Origin: Desulfuromonas sp.
GTDB lineage: Bacteria; Desulfobacterota; Desulfuromonadia; Desulfuromonadales; Desulfuromonadaceae
Assembly (NCBI GenBank): GCA_002869685.1
Contig: PKUE01000054.1
Location: 1 to 63,535, forward strand
Reading direction: 5' to 3'
Length of the DNA stretch: 63,535 nt
The translations under genes and the position numbers were made by a program. The notes under the pieces are model-generated. The model worked only from the letters and a program-made list of their open reading frames with translations, was not told where the DNA came from and searched no databases. Positions within the stretch are counted from its first letter, which is position 1, and each line of letters begins with the position of its first letter. This document shows positions 52,798-62,760 of this stretch, one piece after another.

Positions 52798-53435
52798 GAC
52801 ATCTCCCGCCAACGCTGAATCATCCCAGCAGCTTCCTGCGCACTCTCAACTACGGCATCGACCCGACAATCGGTCTGCTGAGCAGAACCGACTAAAACCG
52901 TTTTCATCCCCAGTCGCGCTGCGGTTTGCAGATTGACCAACGAATCCTCAACCATCACACTGCGCCTCGGATCGGCGCCACTGGCCGCCAGAACTGCTCG
53001 ATAGGGCGGCTCCTGGGGTTTGGGAATATAGCGACTGACTCGGATATCAAAAATCGCTTCGAAACATTCGTCGATATTCAGACAGGATAGCACCCGCCGG
53101 GCATGCCCGCTGCTGCCGTTGGTAAACACGAATTTTCGTGCCGACAGCCGGTTCAAAGCCTGTTTCAAAGCAGGGTCCGCACTCAACCGACTCGGCACAT
53201 CAATATCATGCACATAGTCGAGATAGTGTTCCGGATCCGCTCCGTATTCATGAATCAACCCCTGCAGGGTAACACCGTAAGTCTCCCAGTAATGGCGACG
53301 TAAGCCATCGACCTGATCTTCGGCAATCCCCACGACTTCATGCATATAGCGATTGATGCGCACATCGATGAGATTAAATAGATTGTGCCGGGCCGTATAC
53401 AGGGTGTTGTCAAGATCGAAAAAGACCGCGTCCAT
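52794..53435 (-). CDS. HAD family hydrolase, pyrimidine 5'-nucleotidase type
   Basis: 213 residues from the ATG at 53435. Motif [10 protein letters not shown], motif [12 protein letters not shown], motif III lysine [10 protein letters not shown], motif [12 protein letters not shown]. The subgroup resembles Sdt1-like pyrimidine nucleotidases. Substrate is not certain. Overlaps both neighbours (TGATG at dapF, ATGA at dtd). Confidence 0.9.
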   Translation of the reverse strand: MDAVFFDLDNTLYTARHNLFNLIDVRINRYMHEVVGIAEDQVDGLRRHYWETYGVTLQGLIHEYGADPEHYLDYVHDIDVPSRLSADPALKQALNRLSARKFVFTNGSSGHARRVLSCLNIDECFEAIFDIRVSRYIPKPQEPPYRAVLAASGADPRRSVMVEDSLVNLQTAARLGMKTVLVGSAQQTDCRVDAVVESAQEAAGMIQRWREMS

Positions 53436-54280
53436 CAGTCCTCCGGCCACGGATAGTCACCGCTGAACACCTGTTGCGCCGGACCGGTCATCATCACCGG
53501 ACCATCGGCACAGTACTCCAGGGTCAACATTCCGCCACGCAGATGGTTGCGAATCTGCGGTCCGGTTCTCCCGGTGAGAAAGCCTGCCACGGTGACCGCT
53601 GAAGCGCCGGTTCCGCACGCCAGAGTCTCGCCGGCACCGCGTTCCCAGGTTCGCTGACGGACTTCGTCATTGGCCAGGATCTCAACAAATTCTACGTTGA
53701 TCCGCTCCGGGAACCACGGGTGCTGCTCAATCAGCGCCCCCCAATAGGCCACATCAAACTGCTCCACATCATCAACATAAATGACACAATGGGGATTCCC
53801 CATGGAGACGCAGCTGGCGGTAAACGTTCGCCCGGCGACGGTCAAAGGGATCTCCAGAGCCTGCTCCTGCGCTTCACCGATCATGGGAATCTCACCACGA
53901 AGCAAACGTGGTTGTCCCATATTGACAGTGACCTGACTGACCTCGCTGCCCGGGACACCGGCAATCTCAACACTGAGCACCCCGGCCAGCGTTTCAATTG
54001 TCAAAGTCGAGCTATGAGTCAGCTGGTGATCATGAAGGTATTTGGCCACACAGCGAATCCCGTTACCGCACATCTGGGCTTCACTGCCATCCGCATTGAA
54101 CATCCGCATGCGGGCATCGGCACAAGCGGACGGCATAATAAAAATCAGCCCGTCTGAGCCAACACCAAAGTGACGATCACTGATCTTTATGGCCAGTGCG
54201 GCAGGGTCTGTCGGAACCTGTTGAAAACAGTCCACATAAACATAATCGTTGCCGGCTCCATGCATTTTGACAAACTTCAT
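53435..54280 (-). CDS. dapF: diaminopimelate epimerase
   Basis: 281 residues beginning MKFVKMHGAGNDYVYVD. The two catalytic cysteines are in MCGNGIRC and ACGTGASA. Converts LL- to meso-diaminopimelate for lysine and peptidoglycan. The ATG has GGAGGAATTGTC upstream; the frame is open for 48 bp more. Confidence 0.97.
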   Translation of the reverse strand: MKFVKMHGAGNDYVYVDCFQQVPTDPAALAIKISDRHFGVGSDGLIFIMPSACADARMRMFNADGSEAQMCGNGIRCVAKYLHDHQLTHSSTLTIETLAGVLSVEIAGVPGSEVSQVTVNMGQPRLLRGEIPMIGEAQEQALEIPLTVAGRTFTASCVSMGNPHCVIYVDDVEQFDVAYWGALIEQHPWFPERINVEFVEILANDEVRQRTWERGAGETLACGTGASAVTVAGFLTGRTGPQIRNHLRGGMLTLEYCADGPVMMTGPAQQVFSGDYPWPED

Positions 54281-55095
54281 GACAATTCCTCCGTGGTCAA
54301 CACTTCTGCTTCGGTCTCTTCGGAACACGTATCTGCAACAGCAACAACCCGCGTTCCGGCCAGCCGATCGCTCCAGCCCCGCTGGTCTACATCACGCCAG
54401 GTTGCCACAAAGCCGCACCCAAAGCACAACAACGATAACACACTTCCGGTGGAGCGTAACACGACCTGAGCCATTGAGAGTGAACCACCCTCAACATCAA
54501 CCACCTGCAAACGCAACAAGGCCTTCCCCAGAGTCTGACCGTTTCCGTAATGACCCAAAAAGAAATAGCTGAAAATCAACAACATGATCAGCAGATAATA
54601 TGCCAACCGCACCAGGGCTTGCTGGCGAAACAATTCCAGCCACTGTGTCGGCGTCCACAGCATAATTTCCCAGGAAACCCAGGCAAATAAAGCCAGGATA
54701 GCCACAATGGTCACACCATCAATCAGGGTAGCCATCAAGCGACGCACCAACAGGCATTGCGTCTCACTGTCTGTTTCGCCACAGGACCAACCATCCCAGT
54801 TATTGGTCGTTACATGGGGATCGTCGAGTAAAAAAGAAGGCAATGTCGGCTGCTCGGCTCCGGGGTGTTTGTCGAGATCGTGATGGGTGTGGTGAAGCGG
54901 TGGCAAGCCATGGAGAATCCCCCGCGTTTTTTCAGGACGCCGCGGCCCCAGTCCATGAGCCTCGGAACCAAACAAGCTAGGTTGTTTCGCGTCAGGAAGA
55001 ACGCCGGGAGCATAACGGGCCAGCAGAGGTTTTCCACATTTTTTGCAGGTGCTTAACTCATCAAAGCTGTGATAACCACAGTGCGTGCAACGCAT
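54277..55095 (-). CDS. RDD family membrane protein with zinc ribbon
   Basis: 272 residues. N-terminal zinc ribbon (CTHCGYHSFDELSTCKKCG, two CxxC), a linker of about 80 residues, then the RDD domain with about three membrane segments (RRLMATLIDGVTIVAI, MLLIFSYFFLGHYGNGQT). RDD proteins are of unknown or transport-related role. Overlaps dapF by ATGA. Confidence 0.85.
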   Translation of the reverse strand: MRCTHCGYHSFDELSTCKKCGKPLLARYAPGVLPDAKQPSLFGSEAHGLGPRRPEKTRGILHGLPPLHHTHHDLDKHPGAEQPTLPSFLLDDPHVTTNNWDGWSCGETDSETQCLLVRRLMATLIDGVTIVAILALFAWVSWEIMLWTPTQWLELFRQQALVRLAYYLLIMLLIFSYFFLGHYGNGQTLGKALLRLQVVDVEGGSLSMAQVVLRSTGSVLSLLCFGCGFVATWRDVDQRGWSDRLAGTRVVAVADTCSEETEAEVLTTEELS

Positions 55096-55109
55096 GTTCG
55101 TCCTGTCCG

Positions 55110-55859
55110 CTACGGGTTCTGCCCCCGAGGAGGCAGGTTGAGGTCTCCATACACATACTGCAGTACCGCCATCAACGTCAAGCCGGCGGTCTCGGTCCGC
55201 AAAATTCGCGGCCCCAATCCAGCGACCACAAAACCATGCTCAACGGCCAGAGCCACCTCTGCTGCGGTCAAACCGCCTTCGGGACCAACGACAACTGCGA
55301 CATCTGATGGTGCCGAGGACGGCAAGATATCTTTGAGAGACTGTTGCGCCTCTTCCCAGAGCACAAGTTTCAGTTCGGCGTCACAGTTTTGAATCGCTGT
55401 GGAAAAAGGGGTCAGTTCAGCGACCTCAGGCAACCAGGCCCGTTCCGATTGCCGCGCCGCCTCTGTGGCGATTTTCTGCCAGCGCTGCAGTTTGCGCTCC
55501 CGTTTTGCTGGAGCAATGGGATATTGACAGCGCTCACACACAACAGGACTGACCCGACCAACTCCCAATTCGGTGGTTTTCTGCAGAATCAGGTCAAACT
55601 TGTCACTATGAGGGAGCCCCTGAATCAGTGTTACAGACAGGGCACTTTCCTCTTCATGCCATTGCCGGCGGACTTCAACGCGACATCCTTTTGACAAGTC
55701 GTCCAGGCGACACTCAAAGCATTGCCCGACGCCATCACAGATCACGACGTCACTGCCCTCGCGCAAACGCAAAACCGTTTTGACATGGTGAGCAACCTCT
55801 GGCGAGAGATCGACAAAGGTGGTATCTGCTGAAAAATAGGGAATAAAGAAGCGCCGCAT
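55110..55859 (-). CDS. rsmE: 16S rRNA m3U1498 methyltransferase
   Basis: 249 residues beginning MRRFFIPYFSADTTFV. PUA-like part, then the SPOUT knot with VGPEGGLTAAEVALAVEHGF and LGPRILRTETAGLTLMAVLQ. Methylates U1498 of 16S rRNA. Start overlaps the prmA stop (TGATG). Confidence 0.95.
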   Translation of the reverse strand: MRRFFIPYFSADTTFVDLSPEVAHHVKTVLRLREGSDVVICDGVGQCFECRLDDLSKGCRVEVRRQWHEEESALSVTLIQGLPHSDKFDLILQKTTELGVGRVSPVVCERCQYPIAPAKRERKLQRWQKIATEAARQSERAWLPEVAELTPFSTAIQNCDAELKLVLWEEAQQSLKDILPSSAPSDVAVVVGPEGGLTAAEVALAVEHGFVVAGLGPRILRTETAGLTLMAVLQYVYGDLNLPPRGQNP

Positions 55860-56782
55860 CAGCCGTCGCGTCGATACAGAATACAGGCCCATTCCTCTTC
55901 GAAGAACAGGTCGGGTGAGGATAATCCAAGTGTTGAAAAAGCGGCCGTCACCAGAGGGACTTTTTCTTCAAGAATCCCGGAGAGGATCAAAACGCCTCCC
56001 GGTTTTACCCGCTGGATCAGGGCATCAGCCAGACGTACGTTTTCTTCCGCAAGAATATTGGCCAGAACCACGTCGAACTGCCCCGTCAGCTCTTCCAGTA
56101 GACGGTCAGTAACCTCAACCACGTCAGCAACTTGATTAAGGCTGCAGTTTTCCTGCGCCGTTTCGCAAGCCACCGGGTCAATATCACAGGCCACAACATG
56201 CCCGGCGCCCATGGCTGCGGCGGCAATCGCCAGGATCCCCGAACCGGTCCCGACATCGAGAACGCTGTCAATGGCTTCGCCCTGATCAAACAGACCAGCC
56301 ATGGTTTCCAGACACAAACGGGTGGTCCCATGAGTGCCGGTTCCAAACGCCATTCCCGGATCAAGCGTCACCACGACATCGTCGCCCTGAGGCGCGAAAT
56401 CTTCCCAACTCGGCGTGATCACCAGACGTGAACCAATGCGGGTCGGCTTAAAGTGCTGTTTCCATCCTTCAGCCCAGTCCTGCTGCCCCACTTCTCCGAG
56501 CCGAATGTCGACATCCTGCAGCGAAGGAAAAATCGGCACAAGTGAATCCAGACAGTTTCGCACCTCTGCAACGCGGTTGCCCCCGTCATACTCACCGTCA
56601 AAATACGCTTTGATGGTAAACATATCGCCGTCGGTTTCATCCGGGTCCGGCGGAATAAAGGTATCCAACTGCCGTTCTTCGACAACAACACCGACACTAC
56701 CGAGCTGATATAACTCATGGCAGAGCAGATCAGCACAGGGGACGGGAACACGTATCTCAATTTCTATCCATTTATCAGTCAT
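55859..56782 (-). CDS. prmA: ribosomal protein L11 methyltransferase
   Basis: 307 residues with the SAM-binding DVGTGSGILAIAAAAMGAG and the NPPY-like position taken by VVLANILAEENVRL. The N-terminal region IEIEIRVPVPCADLLCHELY is the L11-recognition domain. First gene of the operon prmA-rsmE-RDD-dapF-HAD-dtd-yjgA; translation and amino-acid fidelity functions. Confidence 0.95.
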   Translation of the reverse strand: MTDKWIEIEIRVPVPCADLLCHELYQLGSVGVVVEERQLDTFIPPDPDETDGDMFTIKAYFDGEYDGGNRVAEVRNCLDSLVPIFPSLQDVDIRLGEVGQQDWAEGWKQHFKPTRIGSRLVITPSWEDFAPQGDDVVVTLDPGMAFGTGTHGTTRLCLETMAGLFDQGEAIDSVLDVGTGSGILAIAAAAMGAGHVVACDIDPVACETAQENCSLNQVADVVEVTDRLLEELTGQFDVVLANILAEENVRLADALIQRVKPGGVLILSGILEEKVPLVTAAFSTLGLSSPDLFFEEEWACILYRRDG

Positions 56783-56826
56783 TTCGCTTATGTAGCAAAG
56801 CTGACCTTTAAAGGCAATAAAAAACC

Positions 56827-56855
56827 TTGACAGAGGAGCAATGAGTGCGTTTAAA
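56827..56855 (+). promoter_or_regulatory. candidate sigma70 promoter upstream of ppsR
   Basis: TTGACA, 17 nt, TTTAAA. The -35 box is consensus. It would start transcription near 56862, inside the small frame at 56841; then that frame would not be translated from its first ATG. Confidence 0.5.
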
Positions 56856-57005
56856 TTTTACGGCCAACTAATGAAGCAAGTAACCTATCTGGTACAAGAA
56901 TACCATCATTTAAAAAAGTTTTTTTATGAGAATGGTGAGATTGCGCTTGCAGAACCACCAGGACCTGATATAAACCATAACAGAGGTCTAATGAAGTATC
57001 TATGA
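56841..57005 (+). CDS. possible small protein of 54 aa coupled to ppsR
   Basis: An ATG at 56841 just after GAGGAGCA opens a frame of 54 residues ([20 protein letters not shown], ending in MKYL) that closes with a TGA overlapping the ppsR ATG (ATGA). The ppsR start itself has only a distant GAGG, so coupling to this frame would help it. A promoter-like pair overlaps the beginning, so an inner ATG at 56871 may be the real start. Not recognised; could be a leader frame only. Confidence 0.45.
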   Translation: MSAFKFYGQLMKQVTYLVQEYHHLKKFFYENGEIALAEPPGPDINHNRGLMKYL

Positions 57006-57808
57006 AACATAATCTGACAGTCTTCCTGCTTTCTGACGCAACGGGTGAAACCGCCGAGAATATTGTTACGGCGGCGTTGACCCAGTTCCGGGGACAGTCA
57101 GTTCAGCTTAACAGAATCAGTAATGTTCGCAGCAAAAATCAAGTTTACGCTGCGCTGGACGCAGCGGCAGAGCAACGGGCTATGGTTATTTACACCATGG
57201 TTAACTGCGAGCTTTCCCGGCTGGTACACGATGAGTGCGAAGCACTCGGACTGACCAGTCTGGACATTATGACGCCGCTGCTGATGAAATGCTCTGAATT
57301 CTTCGGAGCGACACCAAACGAAACACCGGGCCTGCTGCACGGCGTCGATGAAGAGTATTTCCGCCGCATTGAAGCGGTTGAGTTCACGGTACGCAACGAC
57401 GATGGTCAGGAAGTCCGCTTCCTGAACAAGGCGGACATTGTTCTGGTCGGCGTGTCGCGAACCAGCAAAACCCCGTTGTCGATCTATCTGGCTCATCGGG
57501 GCTGGAAAGTCGCCAACATCCCCTTGGTCCACGGCATCGACCCTCCCAGAGAGCTTCTGGAGATGGATCACAATCGGGTAGTCGGACTGATTATCAACCC
57601 AGAGCGGTTGGTGGAACTACGCGCCTCTCGTCTGCGCAACCTCGGCCAGGACCCGAAAACAGCCTACGCCGACTTTGAACAGATCGAACTGGAACTGAAA
57701 CAGGCCCGCACTTTCTTCCGTCGACAGAAATGGGCCATGGTCAACGTTACCGGAAAAGCCGTGGAAGAAACCGCCAACGAAGTTCTGGTCAAATTAAAAC
57801 TTAAGTAA
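57002..57808 (+). CDS. ppsR: pyruvate,water dikinase regulatory protein (DUF299)
   Basis: 268 residues. [14 protein letters not shown] at the start and the P-loop [18 protein letters not shown] near 149 are the family signature. The bifunctional kinase/pyrophosphorylase phosphorylates PEP synthase (or PPDK) with ADP and removes the phosphate with Pi, so it sets PEP formation. No pps gene is in the window. Confidence 0.94.
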   Translation: MKHNLTVFLLSDATGETAENIVTAALTQFRGQSVQLNRISNVRSKNQVYAALDAAAEQRAMVIYTMVNCELSRLVHDECEALGLTSLDIMTPLLMKCSEFFGATPNETPGLLHGVDEEYFRRIEAVEFTVRNDDGQEVRFLNKADIVLVGVSRTSKTPLSIYLAHRGWKVANIPLVHGIDPPRELLEMDHNRVVGLIINPERLVELRASRLRNLGQDPKTAYADFEQIELELKQARTFFRRQKWAMVNVTGKAVEETANEVLVKLKLK

Positions 57809-57885
57809 TTCTTTGTTCAGCATATTGCTGATTTAAACCGAGGCAGTTCGTTCTGCCCTACCGTAAAAATAGAAGGAGATCAACC

Positions 57886-58557
57886 ATGAAAATTCTCGTT
57901 GTAGAAGATGAGAAAAAAGTCGCCAGCTTTATCAAGCGCGGCCTCGAAGAAGAAAATTTCAGTGTCGATATCGCCGCTAACGGTGAAGAAGGTCTTTACA
58001 TGGCCGAAAGCAACCATTACGACCTGATTCTGATGGATATCATGCTGCCCAAAAAGGACGGCTTGACCGTCATCAAGGAGTTACGCGCCAAAGAAGTCAC
58101 TTCTCCGGTTCTGTGCCTGACCGCTAAGGACAGCGTCGAAGATATCGTTGCCGGCCTCGACAGCGGCAGCGACGACTATCTCACCAAACCGTTCGCTTTT
58201 GCCGAGTTGCTGGCCCGCGTTAAAGCGCTGGTTCGTCGTGGTGCCAAAGACCGTGGTGCCGAGATCTATTTCGCCGACCTGCGCCTGGACCCGGTAACCC
58301 ACAAGGTCTGGCGCTCAGACAAAGAGATCGATCTGACGGCCAAGGAATATGGCCTGCTCGAATACTTCATGCGTAATCCCAATCAGGTTCTCACCCGGAC
58401 CATGATTGCTGAGCACGTCTGGGACTACACATTCGATTCGTTTACCAACATCATTGACGTCTACGTCAACTATCTGCGTAAGAAAATCGACAAGGACTAC
58501 AACAAAAAACTGATTCACACCATCCGTGGTGTCGGGTACGTCCTGAAGGAGGACTAA
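57886..58557 (+). CDS. OmpR-family response regulator
   Basis: 223 residues. Receiver domain with acidic pocket VVEDEKK, phosphoacceptor LILMDIMLPKKDG (Asp near 51) and the conserved Lys in YLTKPF; winged helix with VWDYTFDSFTNIIDVYV. Start with GAAGGAGATCAACC. Resembles CusR/QseB-like members but no target is visible. Directly followed by its kinase. Confidence 0.93.
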   Translation: MKILVVEDEKKVASFIKRGLEEENFSVDIAANGEEGLYMAESNHYDLILMDIMLPKKDGLTVIKELRAKEVTSPVLCLTAKDSVEDIVAGLDSGSDDYLTKPFAFAELLARVKALVRRGAKDRGAEIYFADLRLDPVTHKVWRSDKEIDLTAKEYGLLEYFMRNPNQVLTRTMIAEHVWDYTFDSFTNIIDVYVNYLRKKIDKDYNKKLIHTIRGVGYVLKED

Positions 58558-59631
58558 TTGCTGTCAACAGCAAAAAGTCGCCTGACCTTGCTTGTCGCCC
58601 TGGCACTGGCAGTCGCTATGACTGCCAGTGCCGGGCTGGTTTACTTTTCCCGATACAGTTCGCTGCCCACCGGGCTGCAACTTGTCGTGGGTAGCACCAT
58701 CGCCCTGCTGATTCTCAGCGGTTTCACCCTTCTCTTCCGTTTAGCCCTCAATCGTCATCGTCGCACGCTGCTGCTGCTGGTTGACAATTTCCGTGAAATG
58801 TCCATCGACCACCTGTCTTTGCGTGCCGATTTTTCGTCGTCCTGCGTTGAGCTGGAGACATTACGCGACGAATATAACGCCATGCTCGATCGGCTGGAGA
58901 GTGCAGTGCAACGGGTTCGCCAGTTTTCCGGCGATGCCTCCCATGAGCTGAGAACCCCCTTGACCATTCTACGCGGGGAAACCGAGGTCACCCTGCACTG
59001 GGCGAAGACACCGGAAGAGTTCCGCGCCGCTCTGCAATCCAACATGGAAGAGATCGACCGCATGGGCCGGATTCTTGAGGACCTGCTCACACTGGCCAAG
59101 AGCGAATCCGGAGATCTGCCGTTATCCATCCGCCAGCTGAGTTTGAGCGACCTGTTGCAGGAGCTCTACCTTCAGGGACGCACCCTGGCCGAACCCAAGG
59201 GGATCGTGGTCACACTGCATCACGATGCCGATTCGGAAGTGTCTATCCGCGGTGATGACCTGCGTCTGCGCCAGTTGTTTCTCAATCTGCTCAGCAATGC
59301 TATTCGCTACACGCCGGATCAAGGCACAGTCAACATTGAAGTGTCTCGCAATGGCGACAATGTGACCGTTGCCATCATCGACAGTGGCATCGGCATTGCC
59401 AAAGAGCACCTGCCGCATATTTTTGAGCGTTTTTACCGCACTGACGAAGCGCGCAATCGTGCCCACGGCGGTACCGGCCTGGGTCTGGCCATCGTCAAAT
59501 GGATCACCGAAGCCCACGAAGGATCGATCCATGTCGATTCGACGGTTGACAAGGGCAGTCGATTTGAAGTGCGTCTCCCCATTGCCGGTCCAGCGGTCAC
59601 TTCAGCCACCGATAGCGCTGTAGCTGTGTAA
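58558..59631 (+). CDS. membrane histidine kinase of the OmpR pair
   Basis: 357 residues. The start is TTG (AAGGAGG, 5 nt upstream), directly at the TAA of the regulator. Two helices near residues 8-25 and 35-55 with almost no periplasmic loop (about 10 residues), then a linker, H-box SHELRTPLTILRGETEV (His near 129), N-box LNLLSNAIRYT, and G-boxes IDSGIGI, GTGLGLAIVKWI. The lack of a loop suggests it senses the membrane or a partner protein. Confidence 0.9.
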   Translation: MLSTAKSRLTLLVALALAVAMTASAGLVYFSRYSSLPTGLQLVVGSTIALLILSGFTLLFRLALNRHRRTLLLLVDNFREMSIDHLSLRADFSSSCVELETLRDEYNAMLDRLESAVQRVRQFSGDASHELRTPLTILRGETEVTLHWAKTPEEFRAALQSNMEEIDRMGRILEDLLTLAKSESGDLPLSIRQLSLSDLLQELYLQGRTLAEPKGIVVTLHHDADSEVSIRGDDLRLRQLFLNLLSNAIRYTPDQGTVNIEVSRNGDNVTVAIIDSGIGIAKEHLPHIFERFYRTDEARNRAHGGTGLGLAIVKWITEAHEGSIHVDSTVDKGSRFEVRLPIAGPAVTSATDSAVAV

Positions 59632-59814
59632 ACGCACAGTGGCATACCTGATAAATTATTCTTGAAAAAACCATAAAAAACGCCTTTCATCTTCATGGCG
59701 TCTCCCCTTAGAATGCGCGATAGGCTTTGGGGCAATCTTCACAGTTCCGCTTTAAGCCATCCGTGACAGCACTTGTACAACCCGTTTATTGTTGGCTCAA
59801 ATGGAGGTAGTTCG

Positions 59815-61191
59815 ATGAATCGTCTGATCCGTGTTTTCATATCCGTCGCGACAATCCTGCTGGTCCCGGTCTTGAGTTGGGGCAATTCTCCCGACTTTGT
59901 CAAACTGACCAAAGAACTCAAGCCCGCCGTCGTCAATATCAGCACCTCTAAAACGGCAGATGCCCACAGTTCAATGATGAACCAGTTCGATTCTCGCCAT
60001 CGAGACTTTTTTGAAGAGTTTTTCGAAAACTTCTTCCAGGGACGTGAAATCCCGCAACACAAGCAGAAATCACTGGGCTCAGGCTTTATCATCTCGGCGG
60101 ATGGCTACATCCTGACGAATGACCACGTTGTCGATGACGCTGATGAGATCACCGTCCAACTTGCCGGAGGCAAAACATACCCGGCGGTAATTAAGGGCAT
60201 TGATCAGAAACTTGACCTGGCCCTGTTAAAAATTGACAGTGACGAAACGCTGCCGACAGTCAAACTCGGCAACAGTGAACAACTGGAAATCGGCGAATGG
60301 GTGATGGCTATTGGTAACCCGTTCGGCCTTGAGCAAACCGTCACCGTCGGGATTGTCTCGGCAAAAGGGCGCGTTATTGGCGCCGGGCCCTATGACAATT
60401 TCATTCAAACCGATGCATCCATCAACCCCGGCAACTCGGGGGGACCGCTATTCAACACGCGTGGTGAAGTGGTCGGCATCAACACCGCTATCGTTGCCGG
60501 AGGCCAGGGAATTGGCTTTGCCATCCCCATCAATGCCGCCAAAAACATTTTACCGCAACTCAAGGAAACCGGCCATGTCACCCGTGGCTGGCTGGGCGTC
60601 ACCATCCAGCATGTTTCTGAGGAACTGGCGGATTCATTTGGCCTTGAGTCTGCCGAAGGCGCGTTGGTTTCCTCGGTCGCCGCAGGATCGCCCGCGGATC
60701 AAGCGGGCCTGAAAAGGGGCGACATCATTCTGAGCCTCAACGATCAGCATATCGCATCCATGACCGACCTGCCGCGCCTGGTGGCAGAGATCCCCGTTGG
60801 CGAAACTGCCAAGGTCACCGTATTCCGCGACGGAAAAGAACGTGATTTCAATGTCCAGGTTGGCGAATTGGAAGACACCGTTCAAGCGAAAAAGACCTCA
60901 AACAACGACTCTCTCGGCCTGAGTGTGATGGAGATTTCGCCGGAGTTACGCCGCCGTCTGAATATTCAGGCGGAACAGGGTGTTGTTATTACTGCAGTGA
61001 CACCGGCGAGCCCGGCAGCCGAATCGGGTCTGCGTCCCGGCGATGTTATTGTCGAGTTCAATAATCAGCAGATCACTTCAACTCAGGATTTGACAGCTGC
61101 GCTGAAACAATCCGACCAGAATACCATCCAGCGCCTGCTCATCCAACGAGGTAAAGGCTTGTTTTTCATCGCCATCAAAAATGACCACTGA
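59815..61191 (+). CDS. degP: DegP/HtrA-type periplasmic serine protease
   Basis: 458 residues from the ATG at 59815 (TGGAGGTAGTTCG upstream). Signal peptide to about SWGNS (residue 23). Catalytic His in LTNDHVVDDADE, Asp in LDLALLKID, Ser in NPGNSGGPLF. Two PDZ domains follow (about 255-345 and 360-450; GWLGVTIQHVSEELA, GLRPGDVIVEFNNQQI). Degrades or refolds damaged envelope proteins. Lies downstream of the two-component pair and may be its target (inference). Confidence 0.95.
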   Translation: MNRLIRVFISVATILLVPVLSWGNSPDFVKLTKELKPAVVNISTSKTADAHSSMMNQFDSRHRDFFEEFFENFFQGREIPQHKQKSLGSGFIISADGYILTNDHVVDDADEITVQLAGGKTYPAVIKGIDQKLDLALLKIDSDETLPTVKLGNSEQLEIGEWVMAIGNPFGLEQTVTVGIVSAKGRVIGAGPYDNFIQTDASINPGNSGGPLFNTRGEVVGINTAIVAGGQGIGFAIPINAAKNILPQLKETGHVTRGWLGVTIQHVSEELADSFGLESAEGALVSSVAAGSPADQAGLKRGDIILSLNDQHIASMTDLPRLVAEIPVGETAKVTVFRDGKERDFNVQVGELEDTVQAKKTSNNDSLGLSVMEISPELRRRLNIQAEQGVVITAVTPASPAAESGLRPGDVIVEFNNQQITSTQDLTAALKQSDQNTIQRLLIQRGKGLFFIAIKNDH

Positions 61192-61201
61192 CCTGATCCC
61201 G

Positions 61202-61257
61202 CCGCCTGTTTTCTGCGCTGTTCTACTGCGGAAAACAGGCGGTTTCAGCCTTTTCCC
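61202..61257 (+). terminator. terminator-like hairpin after degP
   Basis: A 12-bp stem CCGCCTGTTTTC / GAAAACAGGCGG with a 17-nt loop, followed by TTTCAGCCTTTT. The loop is long, but the position 10 bp past the stop fits a terminator. Confidence 0.65.
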
Positions 61258-61331
61258 CACTTGGTCTGAACACATTGCTTCTGTGCATTTGCACAGTGTT
61301 TTCCCCAGAGTGCTATGCTAGTTTTAATCTT

Positions 61332-62720
61332 ATGCGTATAAAACTTAAGCACCAGATTTTAATGGCCCCGGCGGCGGTCCTGTTGATCATGAGCCTGCTC
61401 CTGGTTTTTCTTCAGTACACCTACTGGGATCTGTCCGTTGAACGACGTCAAGCCGCCAATCTCGGCAAAGTGTTTATTTCGCTGGCTGAAGCGGATCTGG
61501 CTGCCAAACGGATTCATGCGCTGTCAACTTCACTGCGCCGCAACTTCATCCTAAACGCCCCCAAGCTTGAGGAGATGGACCAACTCTACGAGCACTTATC
61601 CAGTGCCATTGACCGCACCCTGCTTTATCTTGAAGTTCCCAAGGAAACGGTGACGGTTCTCAACCAGGCGGTGGCCGATCTGGACCCCTCCGACGGCATC
61701 GACACCGAGCGTTTTATCGAATCACTGTCGATTCTGCGCCCCCAGTTAATCACCCTGATTGAAACCGCCCGCAGCCAACGAGGCAAACTTAATAACCTGA
61801 AAAACGAATACATGGACGAACTGGTCGCACGCACCGCTCTGGTTTCCCTTGTGGTTCTCAGTGCTGCCATTGTCCTGGGTATTTTGCTGTCGCTGTTTTT
61901 TTCCCGCCGCATTTTGCGCCGCATTCAACGGATCTCCAATGGTGCCAGCAGCCTGGTACGTGGCGAGCGGGATATGGTCAGCGCCCCGGAAACCATCAGC
62001 GACGAACTCGATGACTTGACGGTTTCGCTCTTCAACATGGCCGATAAACTCGTCCGCGTCGTTGGCACGGAGAAGTTACTCGAAGGTGGCGAAGAGGAAC
62101 GGCGCCGTATCGCCCGCGACCTCCATGACCAAACCCTGTCTGATCTGTCGTCGGTATTGCGCGACATCCAGGAATTGAAAAACGGCAGTTGTTCAACCGT
62201 TGCAGAACGCCTGGAAGGGGAGTTGCAAAGTGCCATCAACAACCTGCGCGCCGTCATGGACGACCTTCATCCGCAAACCCTTGACGTTCTCGGGCTCAAT
62301 GCGGCACTGCAATCACACATCGAAACCCATCGCAACAGCCACAATGGCAAACAGATGGAAAGTCACTATTACGCCTCTGACGCGGCGGAAGACCTCAGAC
62401 TGCCTAAATCACAGCAACTCCACCTCTATCGGATTGTCGTGGAGGCTGTACACAATGTGTATAAGCATTCCGGTGCAACCCGTTATGAGGTAAATTTTGA
62501 CTGCTCCAACGGCCGGGTCGTTTTAGCGGTTGAAGACAATGGCACCGGTTTTACCCCGTCTGCGGACAGCCTTGGACGGGGTCTGCACAATATTCAGGAA
62601 CGTGCCCGCACCATCGGTGCCAGCGTCATCTGGAAACCGTCGCGCTTCTCCACCGGCACCCGTTTCGAGTTGACCCTACCGATTCCGCACCAATCCGCAC
62701 ACAACGACAAGGCCGCCTGA
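61332..62720 (+). CDS. NarX-like histidine kinase (HisKA_3)
   Basis: 462 residues beginning MRIKLKHQILMAPAAVLLIM. Two membrane helices (about 10-27 and 173-195) enclose a periplasmic four-helix-type sensor of about 145 residues. HAMP-like linker, then the H-box ERRRIARDLHDQTLSDL (near 257) and ATPase with VVEAVHNVYKHSGATRYEV and EDNGTGF. The next gene, 40 bp on, is its regulator. The start has no good ribosome site; the frame stays open 57 bp further upstream. Confidence 0.88.
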   Translation: MRIKLKHQILMAPAAVLLIMSLLLVFLQYTYWDLSVERRQAANLGKVFISLAEADLAAKRIHALSTSLRRNFILNAPKLEEMDQLYEHLSSAIDRTLLYLEVPKETVTVLNQAVADLDPSDGIDTERFIESLSILRPQLITLIETARSQRGKLNNLKNEYMDELVARTALVSLVVLSAAIVLGILLSLFFSRRILRRIQRISNGASSLVRGERDMVSAPETISDELDDLTVSLFNMADKLVRVVGTEKLLEGGEEERRRIARDLHDQTLSDLSSVLRDIQELKNGSCSTVAERLEGELQSAINNLRAVMDDLHPQTLDVLGLNAALQSHIETHRNSHNGKQMESHYYASDAAEDLRLPKSQQLHLYRIVVEAVHNVYKHSGATRYEVNFDCSNGRVVLAVEDNGTGFTPSADSLGRGLHNIQERARTIGASVIWKPSRFSTGTRFELTLPIPHQSAHNDKAA

Positions 62721-62760
62721 ATACATGTCAGGCCCAATGGCCATTACAGGAGATTTCGAC

